NCBI GenBank assembly: GCA_963773085.1
Contig: CAVYZS010000018.1
Location: forward strand, 1 to 64,000
Source of the DNA: JAENVT01 sp963773085
Lineage (GTDB): Bacteria > Actinomycetota > Acidimicrobiia > Acidimicrobiales > Ilumatobacteraceae
Direction: 5' to 3'
Length of the DNA stretch: 64,000 nt
In this document: in pieces, positions 8,828 through 18,182 of the stretch
Layout: each line of letters starts with the position of its first letter
Numbering within the stretch: position 1 is the first letter of the stretch
Made by a program: the position numbers and the translations under genes
Notes under the pieces: model-generated
What the model saw: the letters and a program-made list of their open reading frames with translations, nothing else
Told to the model about the DNA's origin: nothing
Databases searched by the model: none

Positions 8828-9144
8828 GACCGTGTTTCCCCGGGATCAATTCAGCAAGGAGATGGAGCGCCTTGTTGGATACTCGTGCAAGTCATCACTA
8901 CGTAAGATTTGGTGGCTCGCCACGAGTCCGGCTGCTGGCGCCGCCGTAGCGTCGCTTTGGACCACCTTGCCAATGTGCGCCGTAGACGCGTCTGCGCGTT
9001 CGTACAGTGCGGACGAGAGCAACCACCGTGCCTAAGAGGCCGCACAGCTCGCTGCCGCCCGCGGCGAGACTCGAGAGCATTGCCGAGTAACTCGAGATCG
9101 GTGTCCAGGAACTTCGAATCTGAGTGCTGCTCGAGGGCGCCCTT
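8828..9144. other. 317-bp convergent intergenic region, no gene seen
   Basis: The region lies between the maleate-isomerase-like gene and the minus-strand amidohydrolase. No frame here has conserved motifs, and I saw no clear terminator hairpin. Confidence 0.4.
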
Positions 9145-10884
9145 TCACCGGGTGGAGCGCGTTGCGCCGCGGACCAGATGGCCCGGGCGAGCGTCGTTGG
9201 GCACGCCTTCCTCAACGGTAACCTCACCGCGTTTGATGGTGGCGACGTACCCGACTGCTTCCTGCAGCAGGCGGGTGCCGCCCGCGGGAAGGTCGTTGAC
9301 GATGTGAGGCGGCTGGAGCGCTAATCGATTCATGTCGATGACGTTGATATCGGCGAGGTAACCGGGAGCTATGACCCCGCGGTCGAGCCATCCCACGTGG
9401 GTGGCAGTCCTCTGGGTCTGGTGGTGCACCATCATCTCGAGCGGCAGTCGCGCACCCCGGGTGCGATCGCGTGTCCAGTGTGTGACGGCGGTCGTCGGAA
9501 AGGAGCCATCCGAAATCGAGTTGCAGTGGGCACCGGCGTCGGACAGTCCGAGGATCGCGTTCGGGGACACCAGCATTTCTCGCACTGCGTCGAGGTTGCC
9601 GTCGGCGTAGTTCATGAGCGGGATGTAGAGCAATCGTCGACCGTCGTCATCGAGCAGCAGGTCGAAAAGCATCTCGCGAGGGTCACGACCGGCCGCCGCC
9701 GCCAATCCGGCGACGCTATCGCCGGGCGTGGGCTCGTAGTTCGGCGGATCGGTCAGGGGATACATCCGGCTGTACCCGCTGTGGGCGAGATGAAGCGAGC
9801 CCGTGCGCAGCACGGCAGCATGTTCTGCGAGGAGACGGGCCCGGTTGTCTGGGTTGCGGACGAATGCCAGCTTCTCGGCCAATGGACTGTTGCGCAGCGG
9901 ACGGAAGCTGCGGCAAAAGTTGAGGGGATTGGCCGATGCTGTCATGCCGGTGAGCACGCCAATCGGGCGCACCGCCACTTGAGCACGGGCGTGAGCTCCC
10001 TGCGCGTTCCACTGCTCGATCGAACCGAGCAACGATCGGTAACGATCGGGGGTTTCGTCGTTCTGCTGCACGGTGAAACTGAGCGGTCGTCCCAGCTCGC
10101 GGGCGATTCGTCCGAGGAGGACCGATTCGCTCGCCACCAGATCTGGGTCAGGCGACTGGTACGCGTCCGAGATCAGCTGCACCACGCCGGCTCCGACCCG
10201 GCGCAGCGCGGAGCCGATTCCCAGCACTTCCTCGGTGGAGGCGGTGAGCGTGCAGATCTGTTGACCGCTGCTGGTCCGGTGAGCGATGGTCCGCGAGGTG
10301 GTGAAGCCGAGGGCTCCTGCACGAAGACCCTCCTCGCAGAGGTCGGCCATTTCAGCGATCTCGTCGGCGGTGGCCGAGGTGGCGTGATCGGCACCGCGTT
10401 CGCCCATCACGAAGGTCCGTAGCGCGGCGTGGGGAACCTGGGTGCCGACATCAATGGTCCAGCGCCGCGCCGCGAGCACATCGAGGAACTCGGGAAACGA
10501 GGTCCAACCCCAACTCATCCCCTCGGACAAGGCGGTGCCAGGAATATCTTCCACTCCCTCGAGGAGTTGGATGAGCCACTCGTGGCGGTCGGGACGCGCC
10601 GGCGCGAACCCAACGCCGCAGTTGCCAACCACGATGGACGTGACGCCGTTGGTGGACGACGGAGCCAGCACGGAATCCCACGTGATTTGGCCGTCGTAGT
10701 GCGTGTGAATGTCCACCCATCCGGGGGTGACCGTGAGTCCATCAGCATTGACCGTGCGTCGGCCCGGCCCGAGGTCGGACCCGACCTCGGTAATGATTCC
10801 GCTGTCCACAGCAACGTCTGCTCGGCGCCTGGCCGCGCCAGTTCCGTCGACGACGATCCCGCCGGTTAATACCAGGTCGTGCAT
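9145..10884 (-). CDS. N-acyl-D-amino-acid deacylase-type amidohydrolase
   Basis: A 579-residue amidohydrolase of the D-aminoacylase group. The N-terminal beta-sandwich (LVLTGGIVVDGTGA) leads into the metal motif DIHTHYDGQ near residue 64. GNCGVGFAP is typical of D-aminoacylases, where its Cys binds zinc. The late LGLSDAGAHC supplies the catalytic Asp, and a C-terminal GYLADINVID closes the sandwich domain. I chose ATG 10884, preceded by GGGG, rather than the longer frame to 10992. Relatives hydrolyse N-acyl-D-amino acids, dihydropyrimidine-like rings or similar amides. Substrate not identifiable here. Confidence 0.85.
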   Translation of the reverse strand: MHDLVLTGGIVVDGTGAARRRADVAVDSGIITEVGSDLGPGRRTVNADGLTVTPGWVDIHTHYDGQITWDSVLAPSSTNGVTSIVVGNCGVGFAPARPDRHEWLIQLLEGVEDIPGTALSEGMSWGWTSFPEFLDVLAARRWTIDVGTQVPHAALRTFVMGERGADHATSATADEIAEMADLCEEGLRAGALGFTTSRTIAHRTSSGQQICTLTASTEEVLGIGSALRRVGAGVVQLISDAYQSPDPDLVASESVLLGRIARELGRPLSFTVQQNDETPDRYRSLLGSIEQWNAQGAHARAQVAVRPIGVLTGMTASANPLNFCRSFRPLRNSPLAEKLAFVRNPDNRARLLAEHAAVLRTGSLHLAHSGYSRMYPLTDPPNYEPTPGDSVAGLAAAAGRDPREMLFDLLLDDDGRRLLYIPLMNYADGNLDAVREMLVSPNAILGLSDAGAHCNSISDGSFPTTAVTHWTRDRTRGARLPLEMMVHHQTQRTATHVGWLDRGVIAPGYLADINVIDMNRLALQPPHIVNDLPAGGTRLLQEAVGYVATIKRGEVTVEEGVPNDARPGHLVRGATRSTR

Positions 10885-11010
10885 GCGGAGCCCCTTTGTG
10901 TAGTCGCGATCGTAACTCCCAGTATCGATCCCGACGCTTGCCTCGCGCTGGTTCGATCTCGTCGTGAACTTGTTTGCGAGTTCTCGTTTCACGAACCCCC
11001 ACCCTCACCG

Positions 11011-11889
11011 TCACCGGGAACGGACAACAGCGCGCGGAACCGGCGACCTGCCCGGTTCGCGACCTTCATCGCCTGGAGGTGGCGGAGAGGAACCGACTCC
11101 GCGGAGTGGGCGGATAAGGGGGATGGTCGCCGTTCGGGCGCGACCGATTGCTCGCCACGTAGGGAGCCGCACGCCGAGTAGGGCGCGATGGACTCGACGC
11201 CACGCTGTCTCGCTCACGGCGATGGCGCAGCGCCGCGTCGACCACCCGGCCTCTTCCTCCTGGTTCCTCGATCGGCCCGCAGTCGTGGCGTCGAGCATGG
11301 CGTGAGCTGACCAGCGCATGAGGGCGGCGGCGTCCTCGCGGGAGAGGCCGGCGACATCGGTCAGCCATGACAACGCTTCGATTCCGGTCGCGCTGCGGAT
11401 GGCGATGGCGAGTCGATGCACCTCCGAGCGTGGCAGCTGTGGCTGCAGTGGTGCGAGGGCTTCTTCGAGCCACTTGATCACGCGGCCTTGCCGGAGCGGC
11501 AGCTGCGATCGCTCCTCGGGGTCGGCTTCGAGTGAGAGTCGAAGCATGGTGCGCTGCTGCGACTCGTTGTCGAGGATCGTCCGCGTGTATGCAGCAACGA
11601 CGATGTCGAGCCTCGCGGCGACGTCGTCGGGCGCGTCATCGGGCAGCAGCGATTCGACCGCGGTCTCGGGGTGGGCGGCCGCCAGCAGCGCGCGCTGGCT
11701 CGGGAAGTACCGGTAGGCGGTCGTCCGAGAGATGGACGCCGTCTCTGCCACCTCCTCGACCGTCGGCGTCCGTCCCTCGGCGACGATCGAACGCGCCGCG
11801 GCCACCAGCGCGTCGCGGGTCCGGCGCTTCTGATTTGTTCGCCCGTTCAGCTCGTATGCCGTTGACACGACGCAAATGGTACCGTACAT
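11011..11889 (-). CDS. TetR family transcriptional regulator with unusual C-terminal extension
   Basis: A 292-residue protein. An N-terminal TetR helix-turn-helix (TVEEVAETASISRTTAYRYFPS, about residues 42-63) is followed by a ligand-binding domain ending near residue 203 (RWSAHAMLDATTAG). The next roughly 85 residues are Arg/Pro-rich and unlike TetR proteins, so the natural stop was probably lost by a late frameshift. Start 11889 (ATG) and GTG 11868 are both possible; neither has a clear ribosome site. It is divergent from the cupin gene, with a palindrome between them, which fits autoregulation plus control of the cupin. Confidence 0.8.
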   Translation of the reverse strand: MYGTICVVSTAYELNGRTNQKRRTRDALVAAARSIVAEGRTPTVEEVAETASISRTTAYRYFPSQRALLAAAHPETAVESLLPDDAPDDVAARLDIVVAAYTRTILDNESQQRTMLRLSLEADPEERSQLPLRQGRVIKWLEEALAPLQPQLPRSEVHRLAIAIRSATGIEALSWLTDVAGLSREDAAALMRWSAHAMLDATTAGRSRNQEEEAGWSTRRCAIAVSETAWRRVHRALLGVRLPTWRAIGRARTATIPLIRPLRGVGSSPPPPGDEGREPGRSPVPRAVVRSR

Positions 11890-11895
11890 TCGTCA

Positions 11896-11911
11896 TGGGA
11901 CAGATGTCCCA
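11896..11911. promoter_or_regulatory. candidate TetR operator palindrome
   Basis: TGGGACA-GA-TGTCCCA is a perfect 7-bp inverted repeat with a 2-bp spacer. It lies in the 45-bp gap between the divergent TetR and cupin genes, seven bases from the TetR ATG. Position and symmetry are what a TetR dimer site looks like; binding is inferred. Confidence 0.6.
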
Positions 11912-11934
11912 CGAACGAGGAAGGTGGTCTTGGG

Positions 11935-12432
11935 ATGCAAAAGCTGGTCCCGATCGTGCGCAACGCCGGCGAAGGAGACAAGCAGCTGTTCGCGGGCGGC
12001 GGGCTGCACATCTGGAAGCTGCTCGCCGAGGACACCGGCGGCGCCTTCTTCCTGTTCGAGGACACCATGGTGAAGGACAAGACGACGCCGCTGCATCTTC
12101 ATCCCGAAGCCCACGAGATGACCTACGTCGTCGACGGCGAGATCGAAGTGCAGGCCGACGGCCAGCGCAGCCGGGTTCGCAGCGGAGGCATGTCCTTCGT
12201 TCCCAAAGGTGTCGCCCACGCCTTCATCGTCCTCTCCGCCGAGGCGCGCCTCATCGGCATCCAGTCCCCGGGAGCGCCCGGGCAAGCCTTCTATCGGGGC
12301 GCCAGCGATCCGGCCACTGACGACACCGCCGACCTGGTCGACCTCGCCCGCCTCCAAGCCTCAGCCACAGAGAACCCGCGGGGTATCACCATCCTCGGCC
12401 CGCCGCCCTTCGCGCCGACGGCCGCGCGATAG
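11935..12432 (+). CDS. cupin domain protein
   Basis: A 165-residue single-domain cupin. Motif 1 is HLHPEAHEMTYVVDGEIEV and motif 2 is SFVPKGVAHAFIV, giving three His and a Glu as metal ligands. A good ribosome site, GAGGAAGG, precedes ATG 11935. Cupins of this size include small dioxygenases, isomerases and sensory domains. The divergent TetR and the palindrome suggest it is the regulated partner. Substrate unknown. Confidence 0.85.
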   Translation: MQKLVPIVRNAGEGDKQLFAGGGLHIWKLLAEDTGGAFFLFEDTMVKDKTTPLHLHPEAHEMTYVVDGEIEVQADGQRSRVRSGGMSFVPKGVAHAFIVLSAEARLIGIQSPGAPGQAFYRGASDPATDDTADLVDLARLQASATENPRGITILGPPPFAPTAAR

Positions 12433-12600
12433 CCGTCCCGCCGAACGAGCAGGACATCGCGCGCCGTAGTCAGACGCACAACCTGAAGCGCCTGACCGCG
12501 TACTCGAGTGGCAAATCGACGGCGCTGGGCGCGCCCGGCGGGCCCAGGGTGTCCCCGAACGTGCGGACATATCGACGTGGGACATCGCCCCGTGGTGCCG

Positions 12601-13746
12601 TTAGGAGGCGGTCGCCGAACTGTCCTCGGGTCGCGTTCGAGCGAGCTTGGCATGCAGCGTCGCCGAGGCGCGGGCGTCGCCGCCGGGGACTGCGTGGGCG
12701 TACTTGTCGAGTGTGGTCGACACTCGCCGGTGGTCGAGCCGACGGGAGACGACGACGATCGGGACGCCGGCGTCGAGCATCTCGGTGGCCATGAAGTGTC
12801 GGAGATCGTGCAGTCGGAACGGGCGGAGCCCGGCGGCGCGACGATGGCGGAGGAACGCCTTGGTCACTCTGTTCGGCTTCCACGCGGTGGTCCCGCCGTC
12901 GTCGCTGAACACGAACCCGTCGGGCGGGGCGAACGCTGTCTCGGCGTATTCGGCGAGAACGGCGAACGAGTCTTCGTCGAGGTCGACGATGTGGCTGCGT
13001 TTGGTCTTCGTCGTCGTGAGCACCGGGCCGTCGGGGCCTTCGACCCAGCCGGCACAGAACGACACCCGGTTCGTGTCGAAATGCACGCTGTGCCATCGCA
13101 GTCCGAGGAGCTGTGCACGCCGGGCGCCAGTGAGAGCAGCGAGGAACAGGAAGACGTGCATCGCCGGCTCACGGTCACGGACATGGTCAAGCAGACGGCA
13201 CAGTTCGTGCGGAGTCGGCGGACGGAGCTCGGCACTGGTAGCAACGATTCGATGGGCGCGTTCGACTGGGTTGTCCCACGTCCAGCCCCATCGCATCGCC
13301 TGAGCGAACGCCGAACGCAGCACGACGTGGACACGAGCGATCGTTCCCGCCGACAGCGGCTGATGTCGCAGTCCACCGCAGCGTCGAAGGGTCGCGTAGG
13401 ACAGCGTCGATCCGGCCGAGGTGATCTCGCCGACCGCGAGGTCACCGAGGTGCGGGTGGAGGTAGCGATCGAGCACCGATCGGGTCTGGCGAACGGTGGT
13501 CGGCGCCCACCCGGTGGAGGCGATCGCGAACCAGGCCTCAAGAAGTTCGCCGACCGTCGAGCGCACCCCGACCTCGCGTTCGGCACGGACCGAGGCGACC
13601 ATCACCGCGAGCTCTCGTTCTGCCTCGGCGCGGTTGCCGCGAACGGTCATCGACCGGTAGCGACGCCGGTCCGTGTCGGGATCGATCCCGATGAAGACGC
13701 GCAGCTCGAACGAACCGGCACTTCGCTGACGGATCGACCCCTCCAC
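12601..13746 (-). CDS. tyrosine site-specific integrase (intact)
   Basis: A 381-residue phage/ICE-type tyrosine recombinase. The N-terminal arm-binding region (MEGSIRQRSAGSFELRV) is followed by a SAM-like core-binding domain (about residues 62-165). The catalytic domain has Arg in TGARRAQLLGLRW, Lys in KTKRSHIVDL, His-x-x-Arg in LHDLRHFMAT, a final His in LDHRRVSTT and the nucleophile in LDKYAH. All catalytic residues are present. It reads away from the att copy at 13856, with three TGGGCA repeats just upstream of its start. It is the only complete recombinase in the window and the likely driver, or former driver, of integration at tRNA-Gly. Confidence 0.93.
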   Translation of the reverse strand: MEGSIRQRSAGSFELRVFIGIDPDTDRRRYRSMTVRGNRAEAERELAVMVASVRAEREVGVRSTVGELLEAWFAIASTGWAPTTVRQTRSVLDRYLHPHLGDLAVGEITSAGSTLSYATLRRCGGLRHQPLSAGTIARVHVVLRSAFAQAMRWGWTWDNPVERAHRIVATSAELRPPTPHELCRLLDHVRDREPAMHVFLFLAALTGARRAQLLGLRWHSVHFDTNRVSFCAGWVEGPDGPVLTTTKTKRSHIVDLDEDSFAVLAEYAETAFAPPDGFVFSDDGGTTAWKPNRVTKAFLRHRRAAGLRPFRLHDLRHFMATEMLDAGVPIVVVSRRLDHRRVSTTLDKYAHAVPGGDARASATLHAKLARTRPEDSSATAS

Positions 13747-13780
13747 GACAGGATCGTCGGCAGATCAGACGGCCCAATCG

Positions 13781-13807
13781 TGGGCAATCCGATGGGCATG
13801 ATGGGCA
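13781..13807. repeat. TGGGCA repeats upstream of integrase (candidate arm-type sites)
   Basis: TGGGCA occurs at 13781, 13793 and 13802, between the integrase start and the att core. Similar clusters occur before the truncated integrase at 30063 and at 54795. Tyrosine integrases bind short repeated arm sites in just this position; assignment is by position and repetition. Confidence 0.5.
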
Positions 13808-13855
13808 ACCTGCAGCCGACCGACGGCCACCGCAGCTGACCTGCGACTTTTTGGA

Positions 13856-13896
13856 GCGGACGACGGGATTCGAACCCGCGACCCTCACCTTGACAA
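13856..13896. repeat. att copy: 3' half of tRNA-Gly (junction of elements 4 and 3)
   Basis: These 41 bp match the anticodon-loop-to-3'-end half of tRNA-Gly at 55079 with one mismatch in the loop (TTGACAA for TTGGCAA). The 5' half of the tRNA is missing, so this is not a tRNA gene but the crossover remnant left by integration. Confidence 0.85.
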
Positions 13897-14013
13897 AAAA
13901 AAGGTGAAGGGAACCGTCGCCGAGTCCGCCCAGCTCGCTGGCGTGGTCTCCTGTCCGCCAATTCGTCCGCCCAGCCCGTCCAGTCCGCCTATTCCGTATA
14001 CCGGTCTACCATC
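13897..14013. repeat. conserved element distal end, copy 1
   Basis: This stretch runs from the att core to ...CCGGTCTACCATC and recurs after the att copies at 30198 and 48001, but not after the intact tRNA. GTCCGCC/GTCCGCCC repeats inside it are candidate recombinase or excisionase sites. It marks the integrase-distal end of the element to its right. Confidence 0.75.
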
Positions 14014-14067
14014 GCGTCGCCGATGCTCTTCTCACGAATGTGCTGCCTCCGGCCGACCCGCTGCGCA

Positions 14068-15024
14068 TCACTCGGTGTGAGTTGTGTGCTCCAAGTCGAG
14101 TGCCTGTGCGCTGTCGACTGCCATTGTGCCGTTGCCGCGCTGATTCATCACCAAGAAGGCGAACAACCCGCTGAGAACGATGGCGATGCCGACGAGTTGC
14201 CAGCCGTTGAGCAGTTCGCCGAGCAGCAGGAACGACCAGACGAACGCGAGCGGAGGTTGAATCACCTGGGTGATTCCGATCGTGCCGATCGGGACTGTTT
14301 TCTGGGCGAAGACCATCAGTCCGTGTGCGGCGACTCCGGTGAGGAAGGTGAGGATCAACATGTAGGTCCATCCTGTGCTGCTCATCCCGAACACGTCACC
14401 TTCGGCGATCGCTAGGGGAACGACGGCTACGGCGGCGATGGGACTGATCGTTGCCATGAAGACGGCGACGTCCATGTCGCGGCGATAGTGACGCGTCGTC
14501 GTGACGTAGCCGGTCCATAGCAGCATTGCGAGCACGCCGAACACGTTTCCCCGTATCGATGCGTCGCCGTTGGGCGGCGCGTTGAATAGAACGATGGCGA
14601 GACCACCGAAGGCGGCCAGCGCGAACACCAGCGCGCGCGGGTTGATGTGTTCTTTGAAGAGGTAGGCGCCGAGGGGCACGATCAGGAATGGTGAGAGCGA
14701 CCCGATGAGCGCGGCGTTGGCGACGCTGTTGTGGGTTGCTCCGGCGAAGAAGATGGCCAGGTTCAGGCCGAAGAAGATGCCGGGTATGAGCGCTTGGCGT
14801 ACATTCTGCATGGTGACCCGCCGTCCGGTGGCGCGCAGGTACACGTTCCAGACAACGCTGACCGTGGTGAGCCGCCAGAACGCGACGAGGACGCCGGGGG
14901 TGTGAGCGCGTTTGACGAGCGTCGAGCTCAGCGAGAAGGCGATGACCACGCCGACCACGGCGAGCGCTCCGAGTCTCTTCGCACTGAGTGTGCTGGTCGG
15001 TAGCGGGGAAACGTGAGCGGTCAT
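14068..15024 (-). CDS. EamA/DMT family transporter
   Basis: A 318-residue membrane protein with ten hydrophobic segments arranged as two EamA repeats (about residues 20-150 and 165-300). The second repeat contains GVAAHGLMVFAQK and ends near FLVMNQRG. DMT proteins export small metabolites or amino acids. Its ATG overlaps the stop of the SARP regulator by four bases, so the two are coupled and the transporter is a likely regulated output. A relative lies beside the intact tRNA at 55175 in the same orientation towards att. Confidence 0.88.
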   Translation of the reverse strand: MTAHVSPLPTSTLSAKRLGALAVVGVVIAFSLSSTLVKRAHTPGVLVAFWRLTTVSVVWNVYLRATGRRVTMQNVRQALIPGIFFGLNLAIFFAGATHNSVANAALIGSLSPFLIVPLGAYLFKEHINPRALVFALAAFGGLAIVLFNAPPNGDASIRGNVFGVLAMLLWTGYVTTTRHYRRDMDVAVFMATISPIAAVAVVPLAIAEGDVFGMSSTGWTYMLILTFLTGVAAHGLMVFAQKTVPIGTIGITQVIQPPLAFVWSFLLLGELLNGWQLVGIAIVLSGLFAFLVMNQRGNGTMAVDSAQALDLEHTTHTE

Positions 15025-18000
15025 GGCGACTTTTCCGGTTCGGCGAGCTGGGTCGAGCGGTTGGGCATTTGCGATTCTTCCGACCGCCGCGGCGATTTTC
15101 GGTTGATCGGCGGCAGTTCTTGCCGGGTTATGTGGGCGTCGGTGCGGTCGCGGTCTGTGATGAAGTGGGACGCGGATTCCATCCGACGATCAGCTAGGTC
15201 GGATAGGGCCCGTGCCGTGTCGATGTCTCCGTGTGCGACTGCGGCACGGGCGAGTGCGTCGAGGGCGAAGACCTCGACGTGGGCGGCGTCGTTGGTTCGG
15301 GCGTCGTCGAGGATGGCGACGAGGCGTTCTTGCGCGCCGGAGATGTTGTCGGCGGCGTCCATCGCGGCGAGCAGGCAGTCGCCGAGTGCGGCCTGTTCTC
15401 CACCTCCTGCGAGCCGATGCCACTCTGCCGCGGCCTCGAGTGCGGTTCGCGCTTGCGCGAGTTGTCCGACGGCGCGCAGGACCCGGCCGAGATGGACGCG
15501 GGCGAGTGTTGCCATGCGTGCGTCGCCCGTGGCTTCTGCTTTGTCGATCGCGAGTTCGAGGGTCGCGGCGCCGGTGTCGTAGTCACCGGCCTGGCACTGG
15601 GCTCGGCCGAGGCTGGCGGTCTGGTACGCCTCGGTTTGCAAGAATCCGAGACGTCGTGAGGTTTCCACGGCGCGTCCGATGTGGATGACGGCGTCGTCGA
15701 AACGATGCTGCAAGCGGGCGAGTTCGCCGAGCATCGCATCGCGGCGAGCGTGTAGCCAGGGGTCGTCGACCGTTTGCAGCCAGTGCTCGACTTGATCGCG
15801 GGCCTCGACGCTGCGCTCCTGGTCGCCGGCGGAGATCGCTGCTCTGGCAGCGAACAGCCCATTCGCAGCCTGATCCCACGGGCGGTCCAGTCCGGTGTAT
15901 AGGGCGCGGCTGCGGTCGGTGAGCCCTAACGCGTCGTGGAACTCGCCGTGGTGCGAGACGACGTACGCAAGGTAGTAGCAGCAGCGCGCTTGCAGGTCTA
16001 CATCATTGATCGCGTCGGCGAGCTCGGCCGCTGCCGCGATGTGCTCGCGGGCCGGTGTGAGTTCACCGGTGGATGCTTCCAGCCATCCCGCGAGCAACAA
16101 CGCTGCGGCCCGCTCGGCGGCCGGAGCGGCGCTGCCCGCTGAATCGAGTGCTGCCAGGATTCGTTCCGCACCTCTACTGTCGCCGAGCACGACCCAGGCC
16201 CATCCGAACCCGTTGACGATCCGCAGCGCCACGAGCGGCTCGTGCATCATCGTCCAGGCCAGGGCGGCGTCGATGTTGGCCCGTTCGGAGCGGGCGAAGG
16301 CGAGATGTTCACCCTGGTGACTGCTGCGCACGCCCGCGGTAGAGGCTTTGGCTGCCTGAGCGAACCATCCGGCGTGTGCAGCCTGAGCGGTGTTGGTCAT
16401 GTTGGCGTCGGTCATTGCCTCGAGCGCGAATGCTCGCACGCTGTCGAGCAGCCGGAATCGAACGTGGGTCGACGCATCGTCGTCGACGATCACCAGCGAG
16501 CGGCTGGCGAGGCGACCGACGACGTCGATAGCTGCGCTTGTTGGCACGTCGAGCGCTTCGAGGACGGATTCGACAGCAGCGAGCGGTGCGCCACCGGCAA
16601 AGGTTGCGAGGGCCCACAGGCCGCGCTGGTCGTCGGGGAACAACAGCTCGTAGCTCCACCGGATCGTTGCTTTGAGTGCTCGCCGACGTTCAGGTCGGCG
16701 GCTGGTCGGGTCGCTGAGCACGTTGAAACGGTCGTCGAGGCGACGGGTGATTTCTTCGATCGACAGCGTTTTGGTTCGTGCCGCGGCGAGTTCGATGGCG
16801 AGCGGGAGACCGTCGAGCGATCGACACAACTCGAGCACCGCCTCATGATCACCAACCAGACGTTGATTCCTGCGTTGTACCGCCGCGCGGCGGGTGAACA
16901 ATTCGGCGGCGTCGCCGAGAGCGAGGGGCACGAGCTCGAACAGGGTCTCCCCGTCTATGTCGAGTGGCACCTGGCTGGTGCACAAGATCCGTGTACCAGG
17001 AGTGGTGTCCAGTAGGCGGACAGCGAGCGCGGCGGCGGCGTCGACAACGTGTTCGCAGTTGTCCAGGATGACCATCGCCTCGGTGCCCTTGAGCCGCTCG
17101 TACAGCACGGCTTCGCCGCCGGTTACGTTCATCGCGCCGATCAGCGTGTCGATGACGTCGTTGGCCGTCGCTGCGGTTTCGAGTCGTGCCAACCAGACGC
17201 CACCGCGCTCAAGCCCGTGCGACAAGCTCGACGTGCGGGCGGCCGCAATGGCTAAGGCGGTCTTGCCGATGCCGCCTGGACCGACGATCTCGACGAGTCG
17301 GTTTCTGTCAAGCAGGTCGCACAGGGTGGAGATCTCGTTGTCGCGGCCGACAAGCTCGGCCGAGATCGATGGGAGGTTCCCGACCATGGGGAGCTGGTTC
17401 GTTGCGGGTCGGACGGGCTCGATTGTCGCGTCTTGGATCAGGATCTGTTGCTCGAGTTGTTGCAGCTGCGGACCTGGGTCGAGTCCGAGCTCTTCGGCCA
17501 ACCGCTGCCGAACCCGCTGGTATGTCTCCAACGCGTCGGCTTGCCGCCCTGCCTGGTACAGGGCGGTGATCAGCAGCGCCCACAGGCTTTCCTGGTACGG
17601 GTAGCTCGTCACGGCCACTTCCAAGTCGCCGATCACATCACTGGTGTCGCCGAGGCGTAGCCGTGCCGAGCACCCTGTTTCGATGAGTTGCATGCGTGCG
17701 GCATCGAGGCGCGCCCGGTGGGGGATGGTCCACTCGCCGTCGCCGGCGGAGACAAGTAGATCACCGCGGAACATTTGCAACGTCGTCGCGCACAGTTCGG
17801 CGGCGCCCGGGTGGTCGCCGTCGCCGAGAAGAACGGTCGCTTCGGTTGCGCGCGCCAAGACGGCAACGGCGTCGACATCGATCGGGTCGACGATGAGGGT
17901 GTAGCCGCCATCGCCACCGACGACAACGGGCGGGTCGCCGAGCGCGCGGCGCAGCTTGGCGACCTTCGACTGGACCGTGTTGCGACTCGTCCTGACAGAA

Positions 18001-18161
18001 TCGTCGCCCCACAGGTCTTCTACGAGCCGGTCGGTGCGCACCGGGCTTCCAGCGTCGAGGGCGAGCCGGACCAACAGTTCAGACGTCTTCCCGGCCGGGA
18101 CCGAGATGAGTTGCCCTTCGCGTCTGACCTCGACCGGCCCCAACACCGCGATAGAGAGCAC
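15021..18161 (-). CDS. SARP/AfsR-type STAND transcriptional regulator
   Basis: A 1046-residue regulator starting with GTG. Residues 1-95 form an OmpR-type winged helix (RTSRNTVQSKVAKLRRALG). A bacterial transcriptional activator domain (BTAD) follows to about 245 (LYQAGRQADALETYQRVR, LGLDPGPQL). An NB-ARC ATPase has Walker A GPGGIGKT at 294-301 and ILDNCEHV as Walker B. Tetratricopeptide-like helices occupy the C-terminal half. AfsR/SARP proteins activate nearby promoters through direct repeats with 11-bp spacing, and such repeats lie at 18575-18632. It follows a 122-residue gene by 21 bases and overlaps the DMT gene downstream. Unlike many genes of this element it is intact. Confidence 0.93.
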   Translation of the reverse strand: MLSIAVLGPVEVRREGQLISVPAGKTSELLVRLALDAGSPVRTDRLVEDLWGDDSVRTSRNTVQSKVAKLRRALGDPPVVVGGDGGYTLIVDPIDVDAVAVLARATEATVLLGDGDHPGAAELCATTLQMFRGDLLVSAGDGEWTIPHRARLDAARMQLIETGCSARLRLGDTSDVIGDLEVAVTSYPYQESLWALLITALYQAGRQADALETYQRVRQRLAEELGLDPGPQLQQLEQQILIQDATIEPVRPATNQLPMVGNLPSISAELVGRDNEISTLCDLLDRNRLVEIVGPGGIGKTALAIAAARTSSLSHGLERGGVWLARLETAATANDVIDTLIGAMNVTGGEAVLYERLKGTEAMVILDNCEHVVDAAAALAVRLLDTTPGTRILCTSQVPLDIDGETLFELVPLALGDAAELFTRRAAVQRRNQRLVGDHEAVLELCRSLDGLPLAIELAAARTKTLSIEEITRRLDDRFNVLSDPTSRRPERRRALKATIRWSYELLFPDDQRGLWALATFAGGAPLAAVESVLEALDVPTSAAIDVVGRLASRSLVIVDDDASTHVRFRLLDSVRAFALEAMTDANMTNTAQAAHAGWFAQAAKASTAGVRSSHQGEHLAFARSERANIDAALAWTMMHEPLVALRIVNGFGWAWVVLGDSRGAERILAALDSAGSAAPAAERAAALLLAGWLEASTGELTPAREHIAAAAELADAINDVDLQARCCYYLAYVVSHHGEFHDALGLTDRSRALYTGLDRPWDQAANGLFAARAAISAGDQERSVEARDQVEHWLQTVDDPWLHARRDAMLGELARLQHRFDDAVIHIGRAVETSRRLGFLQTEAYQTASLGRAQCQAGDYDTGAATLELAIDKAEATGDARMATLARVHLGRVLRAVGQLAQARTALEAAAEWHRLAGGGEQAALGDCLLAAMDAADNISGAQERLVAILDDARTNDAAHVEVFALDALARAAVAHGDIDTARALSDLADRRMESASHFITDRDRTDAHITRQELPPINRKSPRRSEESQMPNRSTQLAEPEKSP

Positions 18162-18182
18162 CGTGCGCAGCCTACGACACTG

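Noticed and set aside
12508..13839. A 443-codon plus-strand frame opposite the integrase
   Set aside because: No motifs and Arg/Gly/Glu-rich composition; the minus-strand integrase has a full catalytic set.
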